A stretch of 64,000 bases of DNA from Crossiella sp. SN42 (GCF_023897065.1 NZ_JAMHIV010000028.1:95809-159808); one strand, 5' to 3'. Positions 28,396 through 37,120 are shown, counted from the stretch's first letter. Notes: generated by a model not told the origin, from the sequence alone. Translations and numbers: made by a program.

Positions 28396-28572
28396 CCGAG
28401 GTCGACCTCACTAGCTGATCGGATGCGCCCCTGGACAGGACGCCTTGATGTCATCGTAGGCAACCAGCCAACACCGGCTGCCATGAACTCCAGAAAACCA
28501 GAAACCCGGCAGCCTGCCCAGAGTGCGGCAATACGGTGTTCGACGACCTCCGCCCGTCGGTAGACAACGGAC

Positions 28573-28605
28573 GGCCCCCGTGCGGCGTTCAGCCGAACGG
28601 GGGCC
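28573..28605 (-). terminator. Terminator downstream of hpf
   Basis: A 9-bp stem (ggcccccgt paired with acgggggcc) with an inner gttc/gaac pair, 31 bp beyond the hpf stop in the hpf direction. The remaining sequence to the secA start (28396-28572) shows no gene; it contains a degenerate copy of the hpf C-terminal codons (see findings). Confidence 0.7.
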
Positions 28606-28636
28606 ATCGGATGGCTGGCGGAGTTGGGGAGGGAGG

Positions 28637-29320
28637 TCAGGCGAGGCGGATGACGCCGTAGTCGAAGCCGCGACGGCGGTAGACGACGCTCGGTCGTCCA
28701 CTGTCGGCGCAGGCGAACAGGTAGAAGTCGTGTCCGACCAGTTCCATCTCGTAGAGGGCCTGGTCGACGGTCATGGGCTTGGCCGGGTGCTCCTTTTCCC
28801 TGACCACGCGTCCTGGCAGGTACTCCTCGTACTGGTCGCTGTCCCAGCGCTGCTCAGGCACCTCGGCGTCGCCGGAGGGGAGGTCGGTGGCCTCCAGCAG
28901 CGCGGTCCTGGACCGCTGCGCCTGGCCGTTTCCGGCGAAATGGTCGATCTCGTGCACGAGGGTGGCGGCGGTGGCCGCGGTCGCCTCGGCCACGGACACT
29001 GGGGCGTGCCTGCCGTGGTGCACACGGCGGCGGTCGTGGGCTTTGCGGAGCCTGCCTTCCAGCTTGCTCACGGCGGCGTCGAGGGCGGCGTAGAAGTCGC
29101 CCGCGCATGCTTCGGCCCGGATGACAGGGCCTCGACCCTTACCGGTAATCTCTACCCGCTGACAGTTCTTCATCTGCCTGCGGTTGGGCTCGTGGAAGAG
29201 CTCGACGTCGAAGCTGATAACTTTCCTGTCGTAACGTCCGAGCCGGGAGAGCTTGTCGGCCACGTGCTCCCGGTAGTGATCAGGCACCTCGACGTTACGG
29301 CCCTTGACGACGATGTCCAT
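28637..29320 (-). CDS. hpf: Long-form ribosome hibernation promoting factor
   Basis: 227 aa. The N-terminal S30AE domain (MDIVVKGRNVEVPDHYREHVADKLSRLGRYDRKV) binds the 30S A/P sites; the C-terminal domain (MTVDQALYEMELVGHDFYLFACADSGRPSVVYRRRGFDYGVIRLA) dimerises ribosomes into 100S particles. Length is typical of the long form. The linker carries an Ala-rich segment. Position between comF and secA matches M. tuberculosis Rv3241c. A hairpin-forming leader (29370-29412) lies upstream. Confidence 0.94.
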   Translation of the reverse strand: MDIVVKGRNVEVPDHYREHVADKLSRLGRYDRKVISFDVELFHEPNRRQMKNCQRVEITGKGRGPVIRAEACAGDFYAALDAAVSKLEGRLRKAHDRRRVHHGRHAPVSVAEATAATAATLVHEIDHFAGNGQAQRSRTALLEATDLPSGDAEVPEQRWDSDQYEEYLPGRVVREKEHPAKPMTVDQALYEMELVGHDFYLFACADSGRPSVVYRRRGFDYGVIRLA

Positions 29321-29369
29321 ACACGACCTCCCTTGCGTCGCGCGGTGTTGCCAGAAAAGCGGTCATTGC

Positions 29370-29412
29370 GGCGCCGATAACTGACGGAGGTTGTCAGCTC
29401 CCTGCCGGCGCC
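29370..29412. promoter_or_regulatory. Dyad in the hpf leader region
   Basis: Nested inverted repeats ggcgccg...cggcgcc (29370-29376/29406-29412) and ctgac...gtcag (29381-29385/29393-29397) lie 50-90 bp upstream of hpf. They could form an RNA leader structure or an operator. The rest of the 298-bp gap between comF and hpf (29321-29618) shows no convincing gene; an 88-codon plus-strand frame there lacks coding features. Confidence 0.4.
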
Positions 29413-29618
29413 AGGTCCATGGGCTGTTCGCCTCCTCCCCAAGCCCGGAGTCGCTGATAGCGGAGCACGTTAGCCCTGGTTCCCCGAAGGCAACAGCCCC
29501 CTGTACGGAGGACGTCAATCCCCCGCACGCCGTGACTGTGCGCGACCAAACAGGGGCCAGAGCTGGCCAGCGGTGGTGCTCGAAGATCACCCAGGTGATC
29601 GCCAAACCCTCCTCACCA

Positions 29619-30440
29619 TCACTCGATCGGGGGATGGGATTGCAGACCGTTGTCTGAAGTCCCAGTGCTCCGAACGGGGGGTTCCTCGGGCTCATACTCC
29701 GCAAACGGCTCACCCCGTCCAGAGGTTCCGCGACCCGCCGACCTGCTGTTTTTTCTCAGTGTTTTCTTGGGATCCAGCTCTGGTTCAAGGCGACCGGGCG
29801 GTCCGGTCAGGGCGAGCAGCCCGGTCACCCGCAACCCCGCGGCGCGCAGCACCGCGGTGCAGACGGCCGCCGTCGCGCCGGTGGTGACAACGTCGTCAAC
29901 GAGCAGCACCGGCGTGCCTGGCGGTGGGGACCATCGCCCGCTCAGGTGTACCCGGTTCCGCAGGTTGGCCAACCGCTCATCTGGCCTGAGCCCAACAGAG
30001 TCTGTTGCCGTTCTGTCGAGTCCCAGGATGGGGAGTGCGCTCGCTCGTTCGAGGTGTGTCGCGATGCTCGCGGTGAGCCTGAGCATGTGCGAGCCACCCC
30101 TTGCCCTGGCCGCGGCACTCCGGGAGGGTGCGGGCACCAGCCACCAGTGGCCGCCGGAATCCGGGCTGCCGCGGGGCAGCCGGGGTATCGCGGCGGCCAG
30201 CGCGGCCCCGAGCCCGGCGGCCAGGTCACGCCTGCGACGTTCCTTGTAGGCCAGCACGGTGGCCCTGGCCGAGCCGGAATATTCCGCCACCACGTGCACG
30301 GGCGGCAGCCGGGGCACGCTCAGCCGCACCCGGTACAGCCCGGCGAAGCGGGCCCGGCAGGGCAGGCACCACGGCGTGCCGGTGCGGCGGCAGCCCGCGC
30401 ACACGCGGGGCAGCAGGAGGTCGAGCAGGGCGGTGAGCAC
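29619..30440 (-). CDS. ComF family phosphoribosyltransferase-like protein
   Basis: 273 aa. An N-terminal zinc-ribbon-like CAGCRRTGTPWCLPC precedes a PRTase domain with the PRPP loop VLLVDDVVTTGATAAV, as in ComFC. In naturally competent bacteria ComF helps DNA uptake or recombination; in actinomycetes the role is open. The C-terminal ~45 residues (KKTLRKNSRSAGRGTSGRGEP...) extend past the usual end, are low complexity and of lower GC than the body, and may be a disordered tail or drifted 3' extension. The position next to lpqB fits Rv3242c. Confidence 0.85.
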   Translation of the reverse strand: MLTALLDLLLPRVCAGCRRTGTPWCLPCRARFAGLYRVRLSVPRLPPVHVVAEYSGSARATVLAYKERRRRDLAAGLGAALAAAIPRLPRGSPDSGGHWWLVPAPSRSAAARARGGSHMLRLTASIATHLERASALPILGLDRTATDSVGLRPDERLANLRNRVHLSGRWSPPPGTPVLLVDDVVTTGATAAVCTAVLRAAGLRVTGLLALTGPPGRLEPELDPKKTLRKNSRSAGRGTSGRGEPFAEYEPEEPPVRSTGTSDNGLQSHPPIE

Positions 30441-30515
30441 CCGTTCAGCCTGCGCCAGATCAGCGAGCCGTGGGGTGCGCTGTCCACAGGGCGCGAGTTG
30501 TCCCCAAACCGCAGG

Positions 30516-32234
30516 TCAGCCGGGGTAGAACGGGACCACGTCGAAGGGCAGGCTGGGCGAGACCTGGCTCCACAGCTCATCCGGCCCCTGGGACTGCCAC
30601 AGCCCGCGCCGGTCCGCGACCACGATGTTGCGGCCGGGCGCGGCGGTGATCGCGGTGAACCCGGGCGAGAGGTTGGTGGACTGGAACCGTTCCCAGGACT
30701 GCCCGTCGGCCTGCACCCGCAGCACCTGTCCCGAGCTGCCGCCGGTGGCCACCACCATCTGGTCGGCCTGCCACCAGTCCACGCCGACCACGTTGGGCAG
30801 CGCCCCGGCGGCCACCTGGCGGACCGCGCGGATCGCGGTGGTCTCGCCCTCCTTAACCACCGAGCCGACCACCAGCCTGCCGTCGGCCACCGCGGCGATC
30901 CGGATGCCGTCCCTGGACAGCCGCAGGTCGGTGACCGGCCCCAGCTTGGTCAGCTCGTCCGCGCTGACCCGCTGCGGCTTCCACACCCCGCCGGACTCCA
31001 CCACCCGCATGACCATGCTGTGGTCGACCACCGTCCACAGCTCAGGGCCCTCCGGCCGCCAGGTCGGCCTGGTCAGCTCGTTGGCGGGCAGGCTCACCTG
31101 GCGCAGGGCGGTCGGCGCGCCCACCCGCAGCGCCACGTTGTCGCCGGAGCGGGCCACCACGGCCAGCCGGTCCCCCTTGGGCGACTGGGCCGCGGTCACC
31201 ACGGACAGCTCGCCGCCGCCAGCCGGGCCGGGGAACGGCTCGCCGCCGGGCAGGTAGCGGACCGCGCCGTTGACCACGGCCAGGTAGTTGGTCTCCGGGC
31301 TCAGCGTGAAGTTGTACTCGTACTTGGACACATCGCCCGGCCGCCACTCCTGCTTGTCCGGGATCATGGACACGCCGTCGCTCTGCAGCTTGATCCGGTT
31401 GTTGGACACCGACTGCAGGGAGAGCACCACCTGCGCGGCGACCAGCTGCCGGTCCTCCTTGGACACCTCGTTGAGCCCGGTCAGGTTGACCGACATCGCA
31501 CCCTGGTTGTCCTCGGTGACGTTGGTGTCCAGGTTCACCCCGCCGGGCAGCGCGCTGCGCACGGCGTTGCGCAGCGCGGCCGAGGGCCCGCCGATCAGCA
31601 GTTCCATGGTGCGCTGCGGCAGGGTGTTGTTCGGGCGCAGCGGCAGGTAGCGGGCATCCCGGACGATCGAGGTGCCGCTGGGGTCGAAGAAGGCCAGCCG
31701 GACCTGCTTGTAGTTGGCGTCCATGTCGGAGCGGGCGACCAGGATCTCCGCGGGCGGCTCCTGGATCCGCCACTGCCCGTCCTTCTGCTTGGCCACCTTC
31801 ACCGGCAGTTCGAGGTCGAGTGGCTCCTGGCCGGGCACAAACGCGTTGTCGGTGCCGAGCTGGCCGATCCGGCGGCCGCGCACGGTCACCGTCTGGGTGT
31901 CGCCGACCCCGCCGTCGGTGGTCACCTGGGTGTTGAAGTTGTCCTCGATGACGGTCAGCTGCCGGTTGGCGTCCCAGGACTTGTCCAGCGGCGGCACCAG
32001 GTACTGCCTGGCCTCGGCCCTGCTGCCCTCCGGCTTGCCGGAGGCGCCGATGAAGTTGCGGACCAGGTTGGCCGCGTCCTCCCCGCCCTGCGGGCCGGCC
32101 GGCGTGGAGGTGCGGGTGATGTCCCCGGTGGCGGTGCTGAGCGGTTTGGGCGCGGTGTACTCGGGGATGGCGGCGCAGCCGGTGCTCAGCAGCACGCCGC
32201 CGATGGCGCACAGCGCCAGCAGTCGCCGGGTCAT
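30516..32234 (-). CDS. lpqB: Lipoprotein LpqB (MtrAB accessory)
   Basis: 572 aa. A lipobox (LLSTGC, Cys20) anchors it outside the membrane; a GerMN domain (about 200-300) and a beta-propeller-like C-terminal domain follow. LpqB binds the extracellular part of MtrB and modulates MtrA phosphorylation, affecting cell wall and development. Its start overlaps the mtrB stop by 4 nt (ATGA), confirming the mtrA-mtrB-lpqB operon. Confidence 0.95.
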   Translation of the reverse strand: MTRRLLALCAIGGVLLSTGCAAIPEYTAPKPLSTATGDITRTSTPAGPQGGEDAANLVRNFIGASGKPEGSRAEARQYLVPPLDKSWDANRQLTVIEDNFNTQVTTDGGVGDTQTVTVRGRRIGQLGTDNAFVPGQEPLDLELPVKVAKQKDGQWRIQEPPAEILVARSDMDANYKQVRLAFFDPSGTSIVRDARYLPLRPNNTLPQRTMELLIGGPSAALRNAVRSALPGGVNLDTNVTEDNQGAMSVNLTGLNEVSKEDRQLVAAQVVLSLQSVSNNRIKLQSDGVSMIPDKQEWRPGDVSKYEYNFTLSPETNYLAVVNGAVRYLPGGEPFPGPAGGGELSVVTAAQSPKGDRLAVVARSGDNVALRVGAPTALRQVSLPANELTRPTWRPEGPELWTVVDHSMVMRVVESGGVWKPQRVSADELTKLGPVTDLRLSRDGIRIAAVADGRLVVGSVVKEGETTAIRAVRQVAAGALPNVVGVDWWQADQMVVATGGSSGQVLRVQADGQSWERFQSTNLSPGFTAITAAPGRNIVVADRRGLWQSQGPDELWSQVSPSLPFDVVPFYPG

Positions 32235-33937
32235 TCGCGCTGGTCCTCGTCTCCTCCGGGGCCCAAGACCGCCGCGACCGCCCGCGGACGGCCACCGCCG
32301 GGCAGCGGCGGGGGCAGCGGCAGCGGGCTGCCGCTGTGCAGCTCGACGTCCTGCCTGCGGGGCAGCGTCAGCCGGAAGCAGGCGCCCTCGCCCAGCTCAC
32401 CCCACGCCTCCAGTCTGCCACCGTGCAGGTGCGCGTCCTCGATGCTGATCGACAACCCGAGTCCGGTTCCGCCGGTCTGCCGGTCCCGCGAGGGGTCGGC
32501 GCGCCAGAAGCGGGTGAACACCAGCTCGGCCTCGCCCGGTCGCAGGCCGACCCCGAAGTCCCGCACGGTGAAGGCGATCGCGTTCCGGTCCGCGGCCAGC
32601 TGCAACTGGACCGGACGGCCCTCGCCGTGGTCGATCGCGTTGGCCAGCAGGTTGCGCAGGATGCGTTCCAGCCTGCGCGCGTCCACCTCGGCGGTGACCT
32701 CCTCGGCGGGCAGGTACAGCTCGACCGGCACCCCCGCCTTGCCGGAGATGACCCGGACCGAGTCGACCGCGCGCTGCACGATGCTGCGCACGTCCATGGC
32801 GTCCACGGACAGGTCGGCGACCCCGGCGTCCAGGCGGCTGATCTCCAGCAGGTCGGCCAGCAGCGCCTCGAACCGGTCCAGCTCGGCGACCAGCAGCTCG
32901 GTGGAGCGGGCCAGGCCCTGCGGGAACTGCTCGCGGGAGGCGTGCAGCACGTCGGCGGCCATCCGGACCGTGGTCAGCGGGGTGCGCAGCTCGTGCGAGA
33001 CGTCGGAGGTGAACCGGCGCTGGAGCTGGCCGAACTCCTCCAGCTGCTGGATCTGGCGTTGCAGGCTGGCGGCCATCTCGTTGAAGGACTCGGCCAGCCT
33101 GGCCACGTCGTCCTCGCCGATGGCGTGCATGCGCTCATCCAGCTTGCCGTCGGCGAAGCGCTCGGCGACCTCGGCGGCCTGCCGCACCGGGCGGACCACC
33201 TGCCTGGTCACCAGGTTGGTGATGCCGGCCAGCAGGAACAGCAGCACCAGGCCGCCGATGCCCAGGGTGGACTGCACCACCGCGACGGTGCGCTGCTCGG
33301 CGGTTAGCGGGAAGAGCAGGTAGAGCTGGAGCGCGCGGCCCGCGCTGGCCACCGGCAGGCCGACCACGAGCAGGGTGACCCGGCCGGAGTCCCTGGTCAC
33401 CGTGGTGATCTGGGTGGCCTTGCCGTCCTGCTGGACGTCGTTGCGCAGCTGGGTGGGCACGTCGTTGATCTGCCCGGCGTAGGCGGGCCGCGTGCCAGGC
33501 GCGACCGGTCCGGCGCCGTCGACCAGCACCGGCTCGAAGGCGCCAGCGGCCGGGTTGGCCACGTCGCGTTCCAGCGACGGGCTGGTCAGCTTGGTCAGCG
33601 CGCTGGCCAGCCGCTGCCCGAGCAGCTCGGTGTTGGCCGGGTCGACCGCCAGCAGCTCCCGCTGCACCACCTCGGCGCTGCGGAAGGCCTGCGCGATCGC
33701 CGCGCTCTCCTTGGCGTTCATCAGCCGGTCGGTGACCTGGGTCTGGAGCACGATGCCCAGCACGAACACCACGGCGGAGGACAGCGCGAGGGTACTCACC
33801 ACGACCCGCAGCTGCAGCGAACGTCGCCACAGCGCGGCGAAGGCCAGCCAGCGTCGCCGACCCTGGTACGCCAGGCGCTTGCACCTGCGGACCAGGGTCG
33901 GGAACCGACGTTGGAGGACCGTCACGACCGTCCACAC
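32231..33937 (-). CDS. mtrB: Sensor histidine kinase MtrB
   Basis: 568 aa. Two membrane spans (LRVVVSTLALSSAVVFVLGIVL and LGIGGLVLLFLLAGITNLV) enclose an extracellular sensor of about 170 residues. HAMP follows (RQVVRPVRQAAEVAERFADG), then HisKA with FTSDVSHELRTPLTTV (phospho-His) and HATPase (NLLANAIDHGEG, GGTGLGLSIS). It phosphorylates MtrA in response to septal or cell-wall state. The basic N-terminus (RRCKRLAYQGRRR) is cytosolic. It follows mtrA by 22 bp. Confidence 0.95.
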   Translation of the reverse strand: MWTVVTVLQRRFPTLVRRCKRLAYQGRRRWLAFAALWRRSLQLRVVVSTLALSSAVVFVLGIVLQTQVTDRLMNAKESAAIAQAFRSAEVVQRELLAVDPANTELLGQRLASALTKLTSPSLERDVANPAAGAFEPVLVDGAGPVAPGTRPAYAGQINDVPTQLRNDVQQDGKATQITTVTRDSGRVTLLVVGLPVASAGRALQLYLLFPLTAEQRTVAVVQSTLGIGGLVLLFLLAGITNLVTRQVVRPVRQAAEVAERFADGKLDERMHAIGEDDVARLAESFNEMAASLQRQIQQLEEFGQLQRRFTSDVSHELRTPLTTVRMAADVLHASREQFPQGLARSTELLVAELDRFEALLADLLEISRLDAGVADLSVDAMDVRSIVQRAVDSVRVISGKAGVPVELYLPAEEVTAEVDARRLERILRNLLANAIDHGEGRPVQLQLAADRNAIAFTVRDFGVGLRPGEAELVFTRFWRADPSRDRQTGGTGLGLSISIEDAHLHGGRLEAWGELGEGACFRLTLPRRQDVELHSGSPLPLPPPLPGGGRPRAVAAVLGPGGDEDQRE

Positions 33938-33959
33938 AGGACGGTCACGGCGGCACGCC

Positions 33960-34637
33960 TCACGGCGGACCGGCCTTGTACCCCACGCCGCGGACGGTCA
34001 GCACGACCTCCGGGCGTTCCGGGTCCTTCTCCACCTTCGAGCGCAGTCGCTGGACGTGCACGTTCACCAGCCTGGTGTCCGCCGCGTGCCGATAACCCCA
34101 CACCTGTTCCAGGAGCACCTCGCGGGTGAACACCTGGCGCGGCTTGCGGGCCAGCGCGACCAACAGGTCGAACTCCAGCGGGGTCAGCTGGATGGCCTTC
34201 CCCTCCCTGGTGACCTCGTGGCCTGGCACGTCGATGGTCAGATCGCCGATGGAGAGCACCTCGGCCGGCTCGGCCTCGGTCCTGCGAAGCCTGGCCCGGA
34301 TGCGGGCGACCAGCTCCTTCGGCTTGAACGGCTTCACCACGTAGTCGTCGGCCCCGGACTCCAGACCCAGGACGATGTCCACGGTGTCGCTCTTGGCTGT
34401 GAGCATGACGATGGGGATGCCCGACTCGGACCTGATGGCCTTGCAGACGTCGATGCCGTTCATTCCTGGCAGCATCAGGTCCAGCAGGACAAGGTCCGGT
34501 TTGAGCTCGCGGAGTGCGGGCAGTGCCCGCGTCCCGTCCCCGACGACGGCGGTGTCGAAGCCTTCCCCGCGGAGCACGATGGTCAACATCTCCGCCAGCG
34601 CAGGGTCGTCATCCACCACGAGTACGCGCGCCTTCAT
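33960..34637 (-). CDS. mtrA: Response regulator MtrA
   Basis: 225 aa from ATG 34637 (MKARVLVVDDDPALAEML), near the mycobacterial length of 228. Receiver domain with acidic pocket Asp9-11, phospho-acceptor Asp53 (LVLLDLMLPG) and Lys in VVKPFKP; the OmpR-type winged helix carries TREVLLEQVWGYRHAADTRLVNVHVQRLRSKVE. MtrA is an essential regulator of replication, division and cell-wall genes in actinobacteria. The open frame to 34835 is not used. Paired gttac-ccaga-gttat half-sites (34761-34775) 125 bp upstream could be an MtrA site. Confidence 0.96.
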   Translation of the reverse strand: MKARVLVVDDDPALAEMLTIVLRGEGFDTAVVGDGTRALPALRELKPDLVLLDLMLPGMNGIDVCKAIRSESGIPIVMLTAKSDTVDIVLGLESGADDYVVKPFKPKELVARIRARLRRTEAEPAEVLSIGDLTIDVPGHEVTREGKAIQLTPLEFDLLVALARKPRQVFTREVLLEQVWGYRHAADTRLVNVHVQRLRSKVEKDPERPEVVLTVRGVGYKAGPP

Positions 34638-34949
34638 TGGCCACATGTTTCCACTGCCCGCTACCCGGGTGCGAACCACCCGTTGACCATTGCCGCCGTT
34701 TGCAGACCCGTTCGTTATCGACCGACCTTCCGACAGGCCGATCGACTGCCCGATCGGACGGTTACCCAGAGTTATTCGCGTGTGCCTGTCCATCACGACC
34801 TCCCGCCCGACGGGCCCGGCAACGTTGCCGCTCACCGCCTACAGCGCTCTCCCATTGCCCCGCGTTACCGATTTGCGACCAATCGAGTCAACTTTGTCAA
34901 CCCTTCAGGGAGTAAGTTGAAGATTGAACTACCAGTGGAGGGAACTCTG
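34638..34949. other. Intergenic control region between mtrA and the VOC gene
   Basis: 312 bp between two divergent genes, of lower GC than its surroundings toward the right (ttgcgaccaatcgagtcaac). It must hold the promoters of mtrA operon and of the VOC gene. A gttac-N5-gttat direct repeat (34761-34775) and gttac at 34864-34868 resemble half-sites bound by MtrA. No convincing coding region on either strand. Confidence 0.5.
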
Positions 34950-35438
34950 ATGGCCATCCGGCGCCTCAACCACGCAGTCCTCTACGTCCGCGACGTGACC
35001 CGCAGCCAGGCCTTCTACCAGGACGTACTCGGTTTCCGAGTGGTGCACCAGCTCCCTGGCGCGGCCTTCCTGCAGGCACCCGAGTCGGACAACGACCACG
35101 ACCTGGGCCTGTTCCAGATCGGCGACCAGGCCGGCCCGTCCACCGCGGGCCGCACCAGCGTTGGCCTGTACCACCTGGCCTGGTCGGTGAACACGCTCAC
35201 CGAACTGGCCGACTACGCGGAGCGCCTGCGCGCGGCCGGAGCCCTGGTCGGCGCCTCGGACCACATCACCACCAAGGCCCTCTACGCCAAGGACCCGGAC
35301 GGCCTGGAGTTCGAGGTCTCCTGGCTGGTCCCCCTGGCCAAGGTCACCGAAGACATGCGAGCCCACCCCAAAACCCTCCCCCTGGACCTGGACCAGGAAA
35401 TCACCCGATGGGGTGGCGACCTGATAGGCGCGCTCTAG
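34950..35438 (+). CDS. VOC family (glyoxalase/extradiol dioxygenase-like) protein
   Basis: 162 aa from ATG 34950 with gtggaggga upstream. The beta-alpha-beta-beta-beta modules are clear: RLNHAVLYVRDVTRSQAFYQDVLGF and SVGLYHLAWSVNTLTELADYAERL... DPDGLEFEVSW. Likely metal ligands are His8 in NHAVLYV, His in LYHLAWS and Glu in LEFEVSW. It could be a dioxygenase, glyoxalase or resistance protein; the length and motifs resemble catechol-2,3-dioxygenase-like proteins. It converges on tmk across a long hairpin. Confidence 0.85.
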   Translation: MAIRRLNHAVLYVRDVTRSQAFYQDVLGFRVVHQLPGAAFLQAPESDNDHDLGLFQIGDQAGPSTAGRTSVGLYHLAWSVNTLTELADYAERLRAAGALVGASDHITTKALYAKDPDGLEFEVSWLVPLAKVTEDMRAHPKTLPLDLDQEITRWGGDLIGAL

Positions 35439-35516
35439 CCGAGGACGAGCCCCCCGGTCGCGAAAGAGGCGTGGCGCGCCAGCGACACGCCGGGCTCTTA
35501 ACTCCGCGGTGGGGTT

Positions 35517-35611
35517 GATTTTTTCGCGTCGTGCGTTCGTGACCCCGGCACTCCGAAGCTTGCTTCGCGTGTGCCGGGGTCACGAACGCACGACTCAAGA
35601 GCGAAAAAATC
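35517..35611. repeat. Long hairpin 1 (about 95 nt) between the VOC and tmk genes
   Basis: Inverted repeat with outer arms gattttttcgc (35517-35527) and gcgaaaaaatc (35601-35611), inner perfect 24-bp arms (35528-35551 paired with 35571-35594), a 6-nt bulge tcaaga on the right side only, and a small cgaagc/gcttcg hairpin in the loop. Total pairing is about 35 bp. It lies between convergent stops, so it may terminate both genes, but it is far longer than a usual terminator and lacks a following T run. Confidence 0.85.
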
Positions 35612-35639
35612 CCGCGCGCGGAGCGCGCCAATGTGACAG

Positions 35640-36278
35640 CTACAGCACGCGAGCAGCCAACTCCGCGAAGTCCACTGCCCCGACCCCATCAACCACATGC
35701 CAGTCCGCAAGCCAGTGCTCAGCCGCCAGCTGCTGGTAGACCTTCGCGCACCGGGCCTGCAACCCCGCGTCAGTCTCATACGAGTCGCGAGCCCGGTCAG
35801 CCTCAACCGCTTCCCGCTGCACCGCCCGCGCGGCCGCCACCTCAACCGGCACCTGCAACAACAGATGCAGATCCGGCACCGGCACCCCAAACCGCCGGAT
35901 CTCCAGGTCATACGCCCAGCCGACGAACTCGCCATGCGCGTCCTGGTGCAGCCGAGCGGCGCAGTAAGCGGCGTTGGAGGCGACGTACCGGTCCAGCAGC
36001 ACCACGTCATGCGCGGCCAAGTCAGCCCGCAGCGAGTCAGCGGCCCCCCGGCGATCCAGCGCGTACAGCACCGCCATCGCGTAGATCGAATCGACAGTGT
36101 CACCAAGCCGCCCTTGCAGGGCGTCGCGGACCAGGTCGGCGTGCACGTCCTCGCCGTAGCGGGGGAAAGCGCGCCGGGCGACGGTCTTGCCGCGCTGGCG
36201 TAGTTCCGCGGTGAGCGCGTCGGCGAGCGTTCGCTTGCCCGCGCCGTCCAGACCCTCGATGACCACCAGTCGACCCAC
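35640..36278 (-). CDS. tmk: Thymidylate (dTMP) kinase
   Basis: 212 aa. P-loop GLDGAGKRT at residues 9-17, DR(Y/H) motif VVLLDRYVASNAAYCAARL, and the LID region. It makes dTDP from dTMP. The start MGRLVVIEGLDGAGK is the standard one. In mycobacteria tmk (Rv3247c) lies directly upstream of mtrA in the same operon; here a VOC gene and a hairpin have come between. A strong terminator stands just upstream of its start, ending the unit coming from the protease operon. Confidence 0.93.
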   Translation of the reverse strand: MGRLVVIEGLDGAGKRTLADALTAELRQRGKTVARRAFPRYGEDVHADLVRDALQGRLGDTVDSIYAMAVLYALDRRGAADSLRADLAAHDVVLLDRYVASNAAYCAARLHQDAHGEFVGWAYDLEIRRFGVPVPDLHLLLQVPVEVAAARAVQREAVEADRARDSYETDAGLQARCAKVYQQLAAEHWLADWHVVDGVGAVDFAELAARVL

Positions 36279-36308
36279 GTCGTCATCTAACCCGACGAAG
36301 GGGTGAGT

Positions 36309-36349
36309 CCCGTGGGGCGGGGGCTTCCGGGCAACGCCCGCCCCACGGG
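36309..36349 (-). terminator. Terminator after the secreted-protease operon
   Basis: A 13-bp perfect stem (cccgtggggcggg at 36309-36321 paired with cccgccccacggg at 36337-36349), 15-nt loop, 14 bp beyond the stop of the membrane-anchored partner gene. Confidence 0.75.
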
Positions 36350-36362
36350 GCCTCCGGTGTTC

Positions 36363-37115
36363 CTACGCGCTGCGGCGCAGGAACACCGAGCCGAACCCGA
36401 TCACCAGCAGGGAGCCCAGCAGGACGAGGACCAGCGGCAGGGAGCTGCCCTCGTCCGCAGGGGCGGCGTAGCCGTAACCACCGGCGTTGCCGCGCTGGGC
36501 GTAGTTCGAGCCGGCCTGCTTGTCGCCGTACTTGGCGGCGACGGCGCGCTGGTAGTCGGCCACGGAGACGGTCGCGCCGTCGCCGTCGAGGCGGCGGACG
36601 GTGTCGCCGTGCACCGCGTACCAGGCGTCGATCTGCGGTTCCTGCAACAGGTACGCGCCCTGTGGCAGCTTGGCGGCGAACTGGCGCTCGCGGTCGCCGG
36701 AGGCGATGTTGCCGACCTGCCAGGCGCCGCGCTCGTCGCGCACCGTCCACAGCGTCGCGCTCGCGCCACCCGCGCCGGTGGCGGGCACCGCGACGTAGGC
36801 CAGCGAGCCCGGCGCGGTGCTCTTGCCCGCGACGAAGTCCTTGGCCAGCTGGTAGACCGGCACCGGCTGCGGGGCGACCGCGATCTCGGCGTCCAGGCCG
36901 GGCGCGCCGCCGGTGGAGGAACCGGACGGGTCGGCCTGGAAGAACTTGCCGAGAGTGGCCCTGGTCGACGGATCCGCGGAGACCTGGGCCGCCGCGGCCA
37001 GGTCCTGGGCCGAGGGCTCGTTCGCCGCGGGCGCCGCGCTGGCGCCCCAGCCGTTGGCCAGCAGCAGGCCCGCGCCCAGTGCCGCGGTCACGAGCGTCCT
37101 GGTGATCCCGCGCAT
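36363..37115 (-). CDS. Secreted membrane-anchored protein paired with the C70-like protease
   Basis: 250 aa from ATG 37115, with a near-perfect ribosome site (aggaggtgag). N-terminal signal peptide (TLVTAALGAGLLLANGWGASA), an extracellular domain of about 170 residues (PVYQLAKDFVAG... LAYVAVPATG... GAWQVGNIASGDRERQFAAKLPQGAYLLQEPQIDAWYAVHGDTVRRL), a Gly/Tyr-rich linker and a C-terminal span (LPLVLVLLGSLLVIGFGSVFL) with RRS tail. No LPXTG motif. It starts 5 bp after the protease gene stop and is surely co-expressed. It could be an anchor, inhibitor or substrate of the protease. I do not recognise a family. Confidence 0.75.
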   Translation of the reverse strand: MRGITRTLVTAALGAGLLLANGWGASAAPAANEPSAQDLAAAAQVSADPSTRATLGKFFQADPSGSSTGGAPGLDAEIAVAPQPVPVYQLAKDFVAGKSTAPGSLAYVAVPATGAGGASATLWTVRDERGAWQVGNIASGDRERQFAAKLPQGAYLLQEPQIDAWYAVHGDTVRRLDGDGATVSVADYQRAVAAKYGDKQAGSNYAQRGNAGGYGYAAPADEGSSLPLVLVLLGSLLVIGFGSVFLRRSA

Positions 37116-37120
37116 CGCGC

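Noticed and set aside
29391..29657. 88-codon plus-strand frame between hpf and comF
   Set aside because: Overlaps the comF 3' end, no ribosome site and no recognisable domain.
29946..33323. An 1125-codon plus-strand frame antisense to lpqB and mtrB
   Set aside because: The minus-strand genes are unmistakable; the antisense peptide is His/Gly/Arg-rich shadow coding.
35509..35739. Short frames through long hairpin 1
   Set aside because: They read the two arms of the same palindrome on opposite strands and give mirrored peptides.
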